A stretch of DNA of 30,695 bases from Motiliproteus sp036964625 (GCA_036964625.1 JBALTG010000049.1:1-30695); one strand, 5' to 3'. Numbered from the stretch's first letter, positions 1 to 6,789 are shown. The notes: generated from the letters alone by a model not told the origin. Numbers and translations: made by a program.

Positions 1-283
1 GGCCGATCACTTTTCCTGAAGGTATGTACGCGACATGGGCTTTGCCGATAAATGGCAGCATGTGGTGCTCGCACATCGAGTAGAGTTCGATATCTTTGAC
101 TAGCACCATCTCGGAGTTGTCCGAGTCGAACAGCGCGTTGTTGACCACCTCGTCCAGCGTTTGTCGATAACCGCGAGTCAGGTAGGTGAACGCTTTGGCG
201 GCACGCTCAGGAGTGTCTCGCAGGCCCTCACGGTTCAGGTCTTCACCGCAGTCTAGGATGATGTCGGCAAAGGCTTTTTTCAT
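1..283 (-). CDS. folE: GTP cyclohydrolase I, N-terminal part (cut by window edge)
   Basis: Translating the minus strand from the ATG at 283-281 gives 94 residues beginning MKKAFADIILDCGEDL and continuing through LRDTPERAAKAF to the zinc-site segment MCEHHMLPF near residues 75-83. These are hallmarks of GTP cyclohydrolase I, which turns GTP into 7,8-dihydroneopterin triphosphate, the first step of folate and pterin synthesis. The Cys and His of CEHH are zinc ligands in the family. A good ribosome site (CAGGAG) precedes the ATG. The C-terminal half, with the remaining active-site residues, lies outside the window. It is downstream of bluB on the same strand but separated by about 320 bp containing a palindromic mobile element and a hairpin, so it may be transcribed independently of bluB. 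Confidence 0.93.
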   Translation of the reverse strand, partial: MKKAFADIILDCGEDLNREGLRDTPERAAKAFTYLTRGYRQTLDEVVNNALFDSDNSEMVLVKDIELYSMCEHHMLPFIGKAHVAYIPSGKVIG

Positions 284-310
284 GGCGTTACTCCTGAAGC
301 AATATAAACG

Positions 311-329
311 GCGGCGTAAGATACGCCGC
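311..329 (-). other. Hairpin in the folE 5' leader
   Basis: GCGGCGTA (311-318) and TACGCCGC (322-329) form a perfect 8-bp stem with a 3-nt loop. On the minus strand it is followed by the moderately T-rich stretch CGTTTATATT and then the folE ribosome site. It could be a weak terminator for the bluB transcript or a structured folE leader. The sequence alone does not decide between them. Confidence 0.4.
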
Positions 330-386
330 TAATGGGGGGTAGAGAGTCAGCGCTGAAGGGTGCCAAGCTTCGCAATCCGACTCTAG

Positions 387-545
387 GAGCCTGTCGGACT
401 TAACACTGATCTACTGCGGAAAACCCGAATTTGGTCATATTTCCCGATCTTTATCGTTAAATAGCTAGCTATTCGCCTCAAAAGATCGAAAAATCTGCCT
501 CAAATCGCCTTTACCTCGCTACGATCGGCCAAGTCCGACAGGCTC
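387..545. mobile_element. Palindromic MITE-like element, copy 1
   Basis: A 159-bp non-coding element has terminal inverted repeats GAGCCTGTCGGACTT and AAGTCCGACAGGCTC, flanked on both sides by CTAG (383-386 and 546-549), which looks like a 4-bp target duplication. The interior matches, in inverted orientation, the element at 6436-6595, with shared blocks such as AACACTGATCTACTGCGGAA. There is no open reading frame of note, so it is non-autonomous. CTAG duplications occur with IS5-type transposases (YTAR targets), but no transposase gene is in the window and the family assignment is inference. It sits between bluB and folE. Confidence 0.8.
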
Positions 546-572
546 CTAGACCGGGCTTATCGGCAGATTGCC

Positions 573-612
573 GGACTAGTGTGTTGGACTAGTGTGTGTG
601 GACTATTGTGCT
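573..612. repeat. Three tandem 13-14 bp units spanning the bluB stop codon
   Basis: GGACTAGTGTGTT (573-585), GGACTAGTGTGTGT (586-599) and GGACTATTGTGCT (600-612) lie in tandem. The last unit contains the bluB stop (CTA on the plus strand at 603-605), and each unit carries a TAG on the minus strand. The 3' end of bluB appears to have been duplicated twice downstream by slippage. Confidence 0.75.
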
Positions 613-1346
613 GGAAAACCCTGGTCCTGTTCGATCTGAGCGATCAGCGACTCTTCGGCCGCAGACTTGGGGTTATTCCACTGGTCGAAAGAGACCAGAT
701 CCTGCAACGGCAGGCGGGGTAACCACTGGGCGGTTTCCAGCTCAGGTTTGTTGTAAAAGTGACTGACGTAGCCGACACACAGGTACGCGATGGGGATAAT
801 GTTTTCTGGGATTGCCAGCGCCTGTTGCAGTGCTTGTTGTTTAATGATGCTGACCCAGCCGACCCCCAGCCCCTCGGCTCGAGCAGCCAGCCAGAAATTC
901 TGGACAGCGCAGACACTGCTGTAAAGGTCCATGGTTTCGATATGGGTCCGCCCGATCACGGTGGGGCCGGTGCGTTCTCGATCGCAGGTGATGCAGATAT
1001 TGACCGGGGACTCGAGGATGCCCTCCAGTTTAAGGGTCTTGTAGACTTCACTCTTGTCGCCTTCAAACATCCCCGCCGCTTCCTGGTGGGCTTCGCTAAA
1101 GGCGCTGTGTACCTGTTGTTTAACCTCGTCAGAGCGCACGACAACAAAGTTCCAGGGCTGCATAAAGCCGACCGAAGGGGCGTGGTGGGCGGCGTAAAGC
1201 ACGCGACTCAAGACCTCATCGGGGATGGGGTCGGATTTGAATTGTCCGCGCACGTCGCGGCGGTTGAAGATCGTTTTGTACAACCCCTGGCGTTCCTCTT
1301 CTGAGAAGAAGGCTTCGGATTGATGGTTGTTGTTTGGATTCTCCAT
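603..1346 (-). CDS. bluB: 5,6-dimethylbenzimidazole synthase BluB
   Basis: This 247-residue protein belongs to the nitroreductase-like flavoprotein family. BluB uses O2 to cannibalise reduced FMN and form 5,6-dimethylbenzimidazole, the lower ligand of cobalamin. Family signatures visible are RRDVRGQF (29-36), SVGFMQPWNF (58-67), the GLGVGWVS block in the second half, and a YLCVGYV strand near the C terminus. These separate BluB from ordinary nitroreductases. The ATG at 1346 has AAGGGG upstream. A cobalamin riboswitch occupies the leader, so the gene is predicted to be turned down by adenosylcobalamin. The stop codon lies inside a short tandem repeat. Chemistry is assigned from the family; the identity is very secure. 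Confidence 0.96.
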   Translation of the reverse strand: MENPNNNHQSEAFFSEEERQGLYKTIFNRRDVRGQFKSDPIPDEVLSRVLYAAHHAPSVGFMQPWNFVVVRSDEVKQQVHSAFSEAHQEAAGMFEGDKSEVYKTLKLEGILESPVNICITCDRERTGPTVIGRTHIETMDLYSSVCAVQNFWLAARAEGLGVGWVSIIKQQALQQALAIPENIIPIAYLCVGYVSHFYNKPELETAQWLPRLPLQDLVSFDQWNNPKSAAEESLIAQIEQDQGFPAQ

Positions 1347-1363
1347 GGTATTCCCCTTGATGG

Positions 1364-1390
1364 AAATTTAAAGCGCCTGGCCGTGCGCTT
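1364..1390 (-). terminator. Possible riboswitch-controlled terminator upstream of bluB
   Basis: On the minus strand AAGCGC (1390-1385) and GCGCTT (1376-1371) form a 6-bp stem with an 8-nt loop, followed by TAAATTT. It lies between the riboswitch aptamer and the bluB ribosome site, where an expression platform belongs. The U tract is imperfect, so it could instead act on translation. Confidence 0.4.
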
Positions 1391-1399
1391 GTTGTTTGC

Positions 1400-1549
1400 T
1401 TTCAGGCCGGTCTTCTGACTTAAGGTCAACTGGTACCGTCGCCTTCCCCGTTCGCACGAGTGGCATCTGACGGCGCCATCACTATTACAGCGCTGGGCAC
1501 GTATCGGCGTTTCACCGATTTCCCGATTCTCCCGGATGGGCACCTGAAA
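1400..1549 (-). promoter_or_regulatory. Cobalamin riboswitch controlling bluB
   Basis: Reading the minus strand from 1549 gives the order of conserved blocks of the adenosylcobalamin aptamer: GAATCGGGAAATCGGTGAAA, GCTGTAA, TGCCACT, GGGAAGGCG and AGTCAGAAGACCGGCC. The ends pair: TTTCAGG (1549-1543) with CCTGAAA (1406-1400) forms a 7-bp closing stem P1. It lies between the cobS stop and bluB, so bluB is likely transcribed from its own promoter in about 1551-1620. The fold was read by eye. Confidence 0.92.
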
Positions 1550-1619
1550 TGAATAAGTTATGTTTCTGGATTTAAGGCCTCAAATTATGGCGACAATAAA
1601 TGGATTTGGTCTAGATTGA

Positions 1620-2408
1620 TCACCCCGGTAGCACCGCTAGAAGCAGCAGCAAAACGGCGGCTTCCTGGATTTCGATCAAACCGCCGGCGGTATCTCCGGT
1701 GCAGCCGCCCAGGCGCTTGTTCATCCCGTAGCGCAGTCCTAGAAATAGCAGACCGCAGCCGAGCAGGAGGGCGAACGTCAGCGCCACCGAGAGGGCTAAC
1801 AGCAGCAACGGTAACAGCAGGCAGGTGACGACGGCGGCGCGGCGGGGGAAGTCACGGCTCAGCACCTCGGCCAGACCACCGCCTCTGACATAGGGCGTGG
1901 TGAGAAAGAGTAGCAAGATAGCGGCGCGTCCAACCACGGGGGCCAACATCAGCCAGGCGCCTTGCGAGCGTAGCAGCAGCGCTTCTACCGCGGTAAATTT
2001 TAGCAGCAATAGCAGTACCACCAATGCGACGGCGACCGGGCCGCAGGTCGGATCTTTCATAATCACCAGGGTGCGTTCGCGGGAGCCCTGGCCGCCGATC
2101 CAGGCATCGGCGCTGTCGGCCAGCCCGTCGAGATGTAGCGCGCCGGTGATCAGTACCCAGAGGCTGACCACCAACGCCGCCCGTACCGATACGGGCAACC
2201 AGGGTGAGAGTCCGATAGCGACTGCCGTCAACAGCGCGCCGATGAGTAGGCCGATCAACGGATAGCACAGCAGCGAGCGGCCTATCGCCTTATTTGAGGG
2301 TATCGACTGTGGATCCAGCGGCATCGGCAGGCGGGTGAGAAACTGGCCGGCAAGCCAAAGGGGCTGCAACTGTTTGTTGATAAAACCGGCTGATTCGGGG
2401 GTGCTCAT
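1620..2408 (-). CDS. cobS: Adenosylcobinamide-GDP ribazoletransferase (cobalamin synthase)
   Basis: This 262-residue, strongly hydrophobic inner-membrane protein joins adenosylcobinamide-GDP to alpha-ribazole (phosphate) in the last stage of nucleotide-loop assembly. The acidic motif HLDGLADSADAW (about 92-103) is the metal/substrate signature of CobS/CobV, and several membrane segments follow. I chose the ATG at 2408 (MSTPESAGF) because it overlaps the cobC stop by four bases (ATGA), implying translational coupling. A longer in-frame extension upstream to 2720 lies entirely within cobC and is Pro/Ala/Arg-rich shadow sequence. The CobU/CobP partner that makes its GDP-activated substrate is not in the window. 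Confidence 0.95.
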   Translation of the reverse strand: MSTPESAGFINKQLQPLWLAGQFLTRLPMPLDPQSIPSNKAIGRSLLCYPLIGLLIGALLTAVAIGLSPWLPVSVRAALVVSLWVLITGALHLDGLADSADAWIGGQGSRERTLVIMKDPTCGPVAVALVVLLLLLKFTAVEALLLRSQGAWLMLAPVVGRAAILLLFLTTPYVRGGGLAEVLSRDFPRRAAVVTCLLLPLLLLALSVALTFALLLGCGLLFLGLRYGMNKRLGGCTGDTAGGLIEIQEAAVLLLLLAVLPG

Positions 2409-3523
2409 CTGTTTAATCGCTCCAGAGATTCGGTTAGCCGCCGCCATTGGTTCGCTGTCGCCGGCAGCCCAAAGCGCAGGCCACAGAGTCCTTGTTGGGG
2501 CTCGAAGAAACGGATCAGCAATCCCTGTTGGCCCAGTGTTTGATAGATGGCTTGCGCTGGCGCTGGGGGCAGGAACAGGGTGGTGAAATAGGCGGTCTGC
2601 ACGAGACGGGATGCGTGTGTATGCAGATGGCGCCGCAGCAGCTGGTTGAGTTTGTTGGCCTCGCCGTGTAGCCGCTGGCGCTGTTGAGCCTGCCATGAAG
2701 TCGCAGCGAGCGCTTGGCATCCGACCCAGGCGCTGGGGCCAGGGATGGCCCAGGGGCCTCGCTCTTTCGCGATAGCAGCGCGGATCTCTTCGGTCGCCAT
2801 CAGGAAGCCGAGCCGAATACCCGCCAGTCCGAAAAACTTGCCTACCGAACGCAGCACGATCAGGCCCTTTTGTGGGCCAAGGGGGGTGAGGCTCTGCTCG
2901 GGGGAGGCGTCCATAAAGGCTTCGTCGACAATCAGGTAGCCGCCTTGAGCCGCCAAGGTCTGGTGCCAGCGGCGCAGCCGCTGCTGAGGGATAAGCTGGC
3001 CACTCGGGTTGTTGGGGTTGATCACCAGTACCACGTCGACCTCGCCTTGGTTTATCTGTTGTTCGAGTCGATCCGGGTCGCTGTCGTCGTAACGCAGGGG
3101 TTGGTGGCCTGCGGCCTCCCAGGCAGCGAAGTGTTCGTTATAACCCCAACGCGGTAACGCGACTCGGCAGCGTCGAAAAAGACCGGGGAGTCGTTGAATC
3201 GCAAACTGGGAGCCGGGAATCGCCAGCGGGTTGTCGGTTTGGTAATAGTTGGCGGCGGCTGATTCCAACGTCTTCTCGGTATGCGGCAAACGCTGCCAGT
3301 GGCTTTCAGGTACCTCGCTGAAGGGAAAAGACCAGGGGCTGATGCCGGTGGAAAGGTCTAGCCAACCTTGATCGGGTTTGCCGAAACGAAGCTCGGCAGC
3401 CTCCAGATTGCCGCCGTGGGGCAGTGCTTGATGGCACTGATGCTCAACCCGGAGCAAGGGCTCGACGCGTTGCCCAAGGGCTGCTTCAGTCGCGTGCTGT
3501 TGATGTACCCATTTATCGTCCAT
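2405..3523 (-). CDS. cobC: L-threonine-O-3-phosphate decarboxylase, PLP-dependent
   Basis: This 372-residue aminotransferase-fold enzyme (called CobC or CobD depending on nomenclature) decarboxylates threonine phosphate to (R)-1-amino-2-propanol phosphate, which CbiB attaches to cobyrate. Visible motifs are LPHGGNL near 34-40, NPNNPSG (169-175), IVDEAF around D200 and the PLP-lysine block RSVGKFFGLAGIRLGF with K229. The ATG at 3523 directly follows the stop of cbiB, and the 3' end overlaps cobS, so cbiB-cobC-cobS form one unit. About 30 residues precede the usual HGG start region, so the extreme N terminus may be extended. The substrate assignment rests on context plus family resemblance; histidinol-phosphate aminotransferase is the main alternative. 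Confidence 0.93.
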   Translation of the reverse strand: MDDKWVHQQHATEAALGQRVEPLLRVEHQCHQALPHGGNLEAAELRFGKPDQGWLDLSTGISPWSFPFSEVPESHWQRLPHTEKTLESAAANYYQTDNPLAIPGSQFAIQRLPGLFRRCRVALPRWGYNEHFAAWEAAGHQPLRYDDSDPDRLEQQINQGEVDVVLVINPNNPSGQLIPQQRLRRWHQTLAAQGGYLIVDEAFMDASPEQSLTPLGPQKGLIVLRSVGKFFGLAGIRLGFLMATEEIRAAIAKERGPWAIPGPSAWVGCQALAATSWQAQQRQRLHGEANKLNQLLRRHLHTHASRLVQTAYFTTLFLPPAPAQAIYQTLGQQGLLIRFFEPQQGLCGLRFGLPATANQWRRLTESLERLNR

Positions 3524-4450
3524 TTACAGGTACCCACTCAACAGTGCTTCCAGCAAAAAGATCAGCCCCAGCCACCACCAGGCGCCGTGCTGCACCATCG
3601 CGACCGCGCGTCGGATATCCTTGGCTTGGGGTTCCGGCCCCGAACCCAGCAGTGGACGCTGTTTGGTTTTACCATGATAGATCGCGCTTCCCCCCAGTTG
3701 CACCCCTAACGCACCGGCTCCGGCTGCCATCACGGCTCCTCCGTTGGGGCCGGGATAGGCGGCTGCTTGCGTACGCCAGCAGCGGAGGGCGTTTCGAGTG
3801 CAGCCCAGCAGGGCATAGGTGATCGCGCACAGGCGAGCGGGGATCCAGGCGAGCAGATCGTCTAGCCTGGCGGCCGCCCAGCCGAAGTGGGTGAAGCGCT
3901 CGGTGCGGTAGCCCCACATCGCGTCCAGGGTGTTGCTGAGGCGGTGGATAATCGCGCCGGGAAGGCCGCCAATGCAATACCAGAAGAGGGTGGCGAAGAG
4001 GGCGTCATTACCGTTTTCCAACACCGATTCAACGGCCGCTTTACTCATGTCGGGTGCGCTCATCTGGGTGGTGTCGCGGCTGACCATGTAGCTGGTCGCT
4101 CGCCGTGCTTGCTCTAAATCCCCCTGTTGGAGGGGCGCCGCTATCGCTTCGGCGTGCTCGCCCAGGCTGCGGCCACCGAGGCAGAGATAGAGTAATAGGA
4201 TCTCGAAACTAACACCGAACCCCGGTGCGTCTATGATGAAATGCGCGGCCAGGCCAAAGCTCCCCAGCAACCCTGTTACCGCGATAACCCCCAAGGTTTT
4301 ACGCTGTAAATCGGAGCCTGATGGCCGGTTCCAACGCGTTTCAAGCCACTCGGTCAAGCGGCCGAAGGCAACGAGCGGGTGGGCCCTTCGAGGCTCGCCC
4401 AGCCAGAAGTCCAGCAACAGGGCGCAGAGTATTATGGGTGTCAATATCAT
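3524..4450 (-). CDS. cbiB: Adenosylcobinamide-phosphate synthase CbiB
   Basis: This 308-residue integral membrane protein amidates adenosylcobyric acid with aminopropanol or its phosphate, forming adenosylcobinamide (phosphate). The N terminus MILTPIILCALLLDFWLGEP with HPLVAFGRL is typical of CbiB/CobD; further signatures are the VSRDT block around 120-130, the SVLENGNDALFATLFWY stretch and the NTLDAMWGYRTERF segment. The stop is directly adjacent to the cobC ATG. There is no strong ribosome site at the ATG. The 190-bp gap to the upstream maturase gene could hold a separate promoter. Confidence 0.95.
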   Translation of the reverse strand: MILTPIILCALLLDFWLGEPRRAHPLVAFGRLTEWLETRWNRPSGSDLQRKTLGVIAVTGLLGSFGLAAHFIIDAPGFGVSFEILLLYLCLGGRSLGEHAEAIAAPLQQGDLEQARRATSYMVSRDTTQMSAPDMSKAAVESVLENGNDALFATLFWYCIGGLPGAIIHRLSNTLDAMWGYRTERFTHFGWAAARLDDLLAWIPARLCAITYALLGCTRNALRCWRTQAAAYPGPNGGAVMAAGAGALGVQLGGSAIYHGKTKQRPLLGSGPEPQAKDIRRAVAMVQHGAWWWLGLIFLLEALLSGYL

Positions 4451-4640
4451 GCTTATTTCAGTCTTTGAATGTGATCGCCTTGCCGATAAAATCTGGCAGG
4501 CATTTTCAGATGGAGATCAGCATAGGCGATAACCATTGGAATTTGTTCGCCGTATTTTTGGCCCTGTCTGTGCGGATTCCGCAATGGCCAGGTGTCATGG
4601 CGAGAGGCACATCCGTGTGCCTTGATAGTGTCTAAAAAGC
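4451..4640 (-). other. Intergenic region with two small hairpins between the maturase and cbiB
   Basis: No gene is visible. There is an imperfect palindrome TGCGGATTCCGCA (4571-4583) and a 7-bp hairpin AGGCACA-TCCG-TGTGCCT (4605-4622). Neither is followed by a clear T run on the minus strand, so termination after the maturase is uncertain. A cbiB promoter may lie here, but I cannot place one. Confidence 0.4.
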
Positions 4641-6086
4641 TTACATCAGCGAAAAATCGAACGTGGTTTCGACCCCTTTATCCCACCCATCCCAGAGATA
4701 GTCGTCGGCTTTGCCGTCGGCAATCAAGCGGAAGGCGTAACGAATCTGTTCTTCGTAGAATTCGCAGAAGGCACCGGTGCGATCCTGGCCGCCGTTCATC
4801 TCAAAGGCTTCAGCAGGGCAAGGGGAGCCGCAGAAGTGACGGATGGCGCAGTCGCTACAGGGTTTGAACTGGTCGACGTTGCGTTCTGTTACCTTGAGGA
4901 ATGGCTCGGATTTTAATACCTGGTCGATATCGTCCTCGAACAGATTGCCGCCCTTGAACTCCTCTACCCCGATAAACTCGCTGCAGGGAAACAGGTCCCC
5001 GCTGGGGGCCAGGGCGAAGAAGGCACGTCCGCCACCGCATGGCGAGATGTCGCACATCAATCGACGCGCGGTGGGTGCCAGGATCGACAGCAGGATATTG
5101 GCGAAGTTGGCGATCACTAACTTGCGTCCGGTTTCCTTATACAGTTCGTGGCTGCGGTCCAGGGCGGCGATGAAGTGGCGTGCCTGATCGGCGTCATTGG
5201 GCCGCACTTCACGGGCTCCGGGCAGGGTGCAACGGACCTGGTTGAGCATACAGGTTGGCACTTCGTAGCTATGGAACAGCTCTACCATATCCTTGAGGTG
5301 GACCAGGTTTTCCGTGGTGCTGGTGGCAATCACGCTGTAATGGGGATATCCGCGAAGTTTCTCCATTGCCGTCAAGACCTTGTCGTGGACGCTCTTGCCG
5401 GTCCAGGTGATGCGGGTCTTGTCGGTGATCGCAGCCAGCGGGCCGTCCAGAGAGAGTCCGATGCTGACCTCTCGGGAGGTCAGGAATTCGATCGACTTAT
5501 CATCCAGCTTGGTGGAGTTGGTCTGTACCCCGAAGCGGTAGTCGTCCTTAAAATGGTCGATGGCGGCAAACATCGCGCGCTTGTTCATCAGCGGTTCCGC
5601 CCCATGGAAGATAATCTGGGGTAGCCGGCCATCATCGATGGTCTGATCAAAATGGCCCTTCAGGATCGTCAGTGCGTCAATGAGCTTGGCCTGACTCATC
5701 TGTTCGCCATCGCGACGCATATCGGCCGGGATATAGCAGTACTGGCAGTTGAGATCGCAGCGTTCGGTCGGATTGACGTAAACCGCAGAGGGTTTGAGGC
5801 CGAAGCGCAGCATCTGCATCTCTGCGGCAAAAGCCGGTGCCTTCTCGGCATAGGTCTGGGCCAGCTCACCGTTGCACAGCTGTTCGGCCAGGCGGTCTTT
5901 CTTTACCAGTGCCCAGAAGGCGGTATGCGGGTCGATCACAGCCATAAAATCGTCGTGACCGATATCGATGGGAACCAGGGTGGCGCCATTGCCGCTGTTC
6001 AGGTAAAGGCCCTGAGAAGGGGCGTGTCCGGGAGGCAGGGTGGCTGCTGTTTGGGTGTCTACAGTGCGGGTAACAGGTGCGTTCAT
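4641..6086 (-). CDS. cbpB: Radical SAM/SPASM peptide maturase (CbpB-like)
   Basis: This 481-residue protein has an N-terminal stretch without clear motifs (about 1-100), then the radical SAM core with ERCDLNCQYCY (C110, C114, C117 bind the 4Fe-4S cluster that cleaves SAM) and HGAEP (161-165), a GAEP variant of the GGEP motif. The C terminus is a SPASM domain with C345, C350, C368, C410, C413, C419, C423 and C441, enough for two auxiliary clusters as in peptide-modifying enzymes of the anSME/PqqE type. The ATG at 6086 sits 2 nt after the stop of the upstream peptide gene, and its ribosome site AAGGAG lies in that gene's last codons, so the two are translationally coupled. From memory, NCBI curators have named such a B12-neighbour pair CbpA/CbpB; the modification is unknown to me. 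Confidence 0.9.
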   Translation of the reverse strand: MNAPVTRTVDTQTAATLPPGHAPSQGLYLNSGNGATLVPIDIGHDDFMAVIDPHTAFWALVKKDRLAEQLCNGELAQTYAEKAPAFAAEMQMLRFGLKPSAVYVNPTERCDLNCQYCYIPADMRRDGEQMSQAKLIDALTILKGHFDQTIDDGRLPQIIFHGAEPLMNKRAMFAAIDHFKDDYRFGVQTNSTKLDDKSIEFLTSREVSIGLSLDGPLAAITDKTRITWTGKSVHDKVLTAMEKLRGYPHYSVIATSTTENLVHLKDMVELFHSYEVPTCMLNQVRCTLPGAREVRPNDADQARHFIAALDRSHELYKETGRKLVIANFANILLSILAPTARRLMCDISPCGGGRAFFALAPSGDLFPCSEFIGVEEFKGGNLFEDDIDQVLKSEPFLKVTERNVDQFKPCSDCAIRHFCGSPCPAEAFEMNGGQDRTGAFCEFYEEQIRYAFRLIADGKADDYLWDGWDKGVETTFDFSLM

Positions 6087-6088
6087 GA

Positions 6089-6298
6089 TCAGCTCTCCTT
6101 ATCCATCAGGATATAGTGGGATAATCCCACGCCGTCGGCGGAGCAGCTTTTTCGTGTGGCGATAACAGCGGCTTCTGGTGCTGCGTTATGCTTGTCCATC
6201 AGGATATAGTGCGACAAGCCGATGCCATCGGCAGAACAGCTTTTTCGAGTTGCGATCACTGCAGCATCGGTAGTAAGGGTGTGGCGTTGTTGGCTCAT
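6089..6298 (-). CDS. cbpA: Ribosomal peptide precursor with duplicated core (CbpA-like)
   Basis: From the ATG at 6298 the peptide has 69 residues: a short leader (about 1-11, MSQQRHTLTTD) and two tandem cores at 12-36 and 43-67, joined by HNAAPE. The cores differ only at I26/V57. Each contains ATRKSCSADG followed by GLSHYILMDK, so each has one Cys (C21, C52), one His (H30, H61) and one Tyr (Y31, Y62). Small size, repeated core, and coupling to a SPASM maturase 2 nt downstream mark it as a RiPP precursor. Longer in-frame starts exist at 6379 (AGAGG nearby, 96 residues) and 6400. I prefer 6298 because a riboswitch and terminator-like hairpin precede it, but its ribosome site (GGGA) is only moderate. 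The mature product and function are unknown. Confidence 0.82.
   Translation of the reverse strand: MSQQRHTLTTDAAVIATRKSCSADGIGLSHYILMDKHNAAPEAAVIATRKSCSADGVGLSHYILMDKES
6098..6265 (-). repeat. Tandem duplication of the peptide core
   Basis: The units at 6191-6265 and 6098-6172 encode 25 residues each with 24 identical, at a period of 93 bp. Many third-position differences exist between the copies (for example GACAAG versus GATAAG, and several in the Ser-His-Tyr stretch), while the protein is nearly unchanged. That indicates an older duplication maintained by selection on the peptide. Confidence 0.9.
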
Positions 6299-6340
6299 CA
6301 GTAGGTCCCGTAGATAAGTCAGTGGGTTGGAGTGTGCGCC

Positions 6341-6374
6341 ATTAATAAAGGCTGCAGCGACTCCTGAAGCCTTT
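6341..6374 (-). terminator. Terminator-like hairpin in the peptide-gene leader
   Basis: On the minus strand AAAGGCT (6374-6368) pairs with AGCCTTT (6353-6347). Three further inner pairs (CAG with CTG) follow one mismatch, and the 3' side continues into ATTAAT. It lies between the riboswitch aptamer and the preferred ATG at 6298, as expected for a riboswitch expression platform. If translation starts at 6379 this would be coding sequence instead. Confidence 0.5.
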
Positions 6375-6400
6375 ACCATCGGACCTCTTCTATAAAGCAT

Positions 6401-6721
6401 CTCACTAAATGTTCTGGCTTTCGGATCAACCCTAGGAGGCTGTCGGGCTTGGCCGATCGTAGCGAGGGAAATCCGATTTGAGGCAGATTTTTCGATCATC
6501 CAAGGCGAATAGCGAGCTATTTAACGAGGGTGATCGTGAAAATATGACCAAATTCGGGTTTTCCGCAGTAGATCAGTGTTAAGTCCGACATACTCCTGGC
6601 TGCGCCTTCCCATCGGAGTGTTCCCCGGCAGTGGCTGGGAGTTTTAAGGCTCCCTTGCAGCTTCAGTCCTCGATTACAGCGGCGGGCCCGCCAGGGATTT
6701 ACACCCTGTTCCTTAGTTGAG
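6401..6721 (-). promoter_or_regulatory. Cobalamin riboswitch upstream of the peptide/maturase pair, interrupted by a mobile element
   Basis: Reading the minus strand from 6721, the conserved blocks are AAGGAACAGGGTGTAAATCC, GCCGCTGTAA, AGCCACTG and GGGAAGGCG. Then a 160-bp palindromic element intervenes (6595-6436), after which GTTGATCCGAAAGCCAGAACA resumes, matching the 3' core AGTCAGAAGACC of the bluB riboswitch. The closing stem spans the insertion: CTCAACTAA (6721-6713) pairs with TTAGTGAG (6408-6401) with one bulged A. The insertion is in the segment between the GGGAAGG box and the 3' core, which is variable in length in this class. Confidence 0.88.
6436..6595. mobile_element. Palindromic MITE-like element, copy 2, inside the riboswitch
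   Basis: This 160-bp element is homologous to the one at 387-545 but in the opposite orientation. Its ends are GAGGCTGTCGGGCTTGG and AAGTCCGACATACTC. CTAG flanks the left end (6432-6435) and CTGG the right (6596-6599), so one target copy has probably mutated. It has no coding capacity of its own. Because its ends are inverted repeats, the transcript through it could fold back into a long hairpin. Confidence 0.82.
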
Positions 6722-6760
6722 TGCTCTCTTGTTTTTGGTGCTCATTCAGATTTGGGCTGT

Positions 6761-6789
6761 ATTCTAGCCAGAATCTTATTGCACCAACA
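6761..6789 (-). promoter_or_regulatory. Candidate promoter for the riboswitch-peptide-maturase transcript
   Basis: The minus strand has TAGAAT (6766-6761) as a possible -10 and TGTTGG (6789-6784) as a possible -35, 17 nt apart. Initiation would fall roughly 30 nt upstream of the first riboswitch stem. The -35 is poor and this was read by eye only. Confidence 0.33.

Noticed and set aside
759..1304. 181-codon plus-strand frame opposite bluB
   Set aside because: Antisense to a clear BluB reading frame, with no motif of its own.
2409..2720. In-frame 104-codon extension upstream of cobS
   Set aside because: It lies wholly inside cobC, is Pro/Ala/Arg-rich with no match to CobS, and the ATG at 2408 overlaps the cobC stop in the usual coupled manner.
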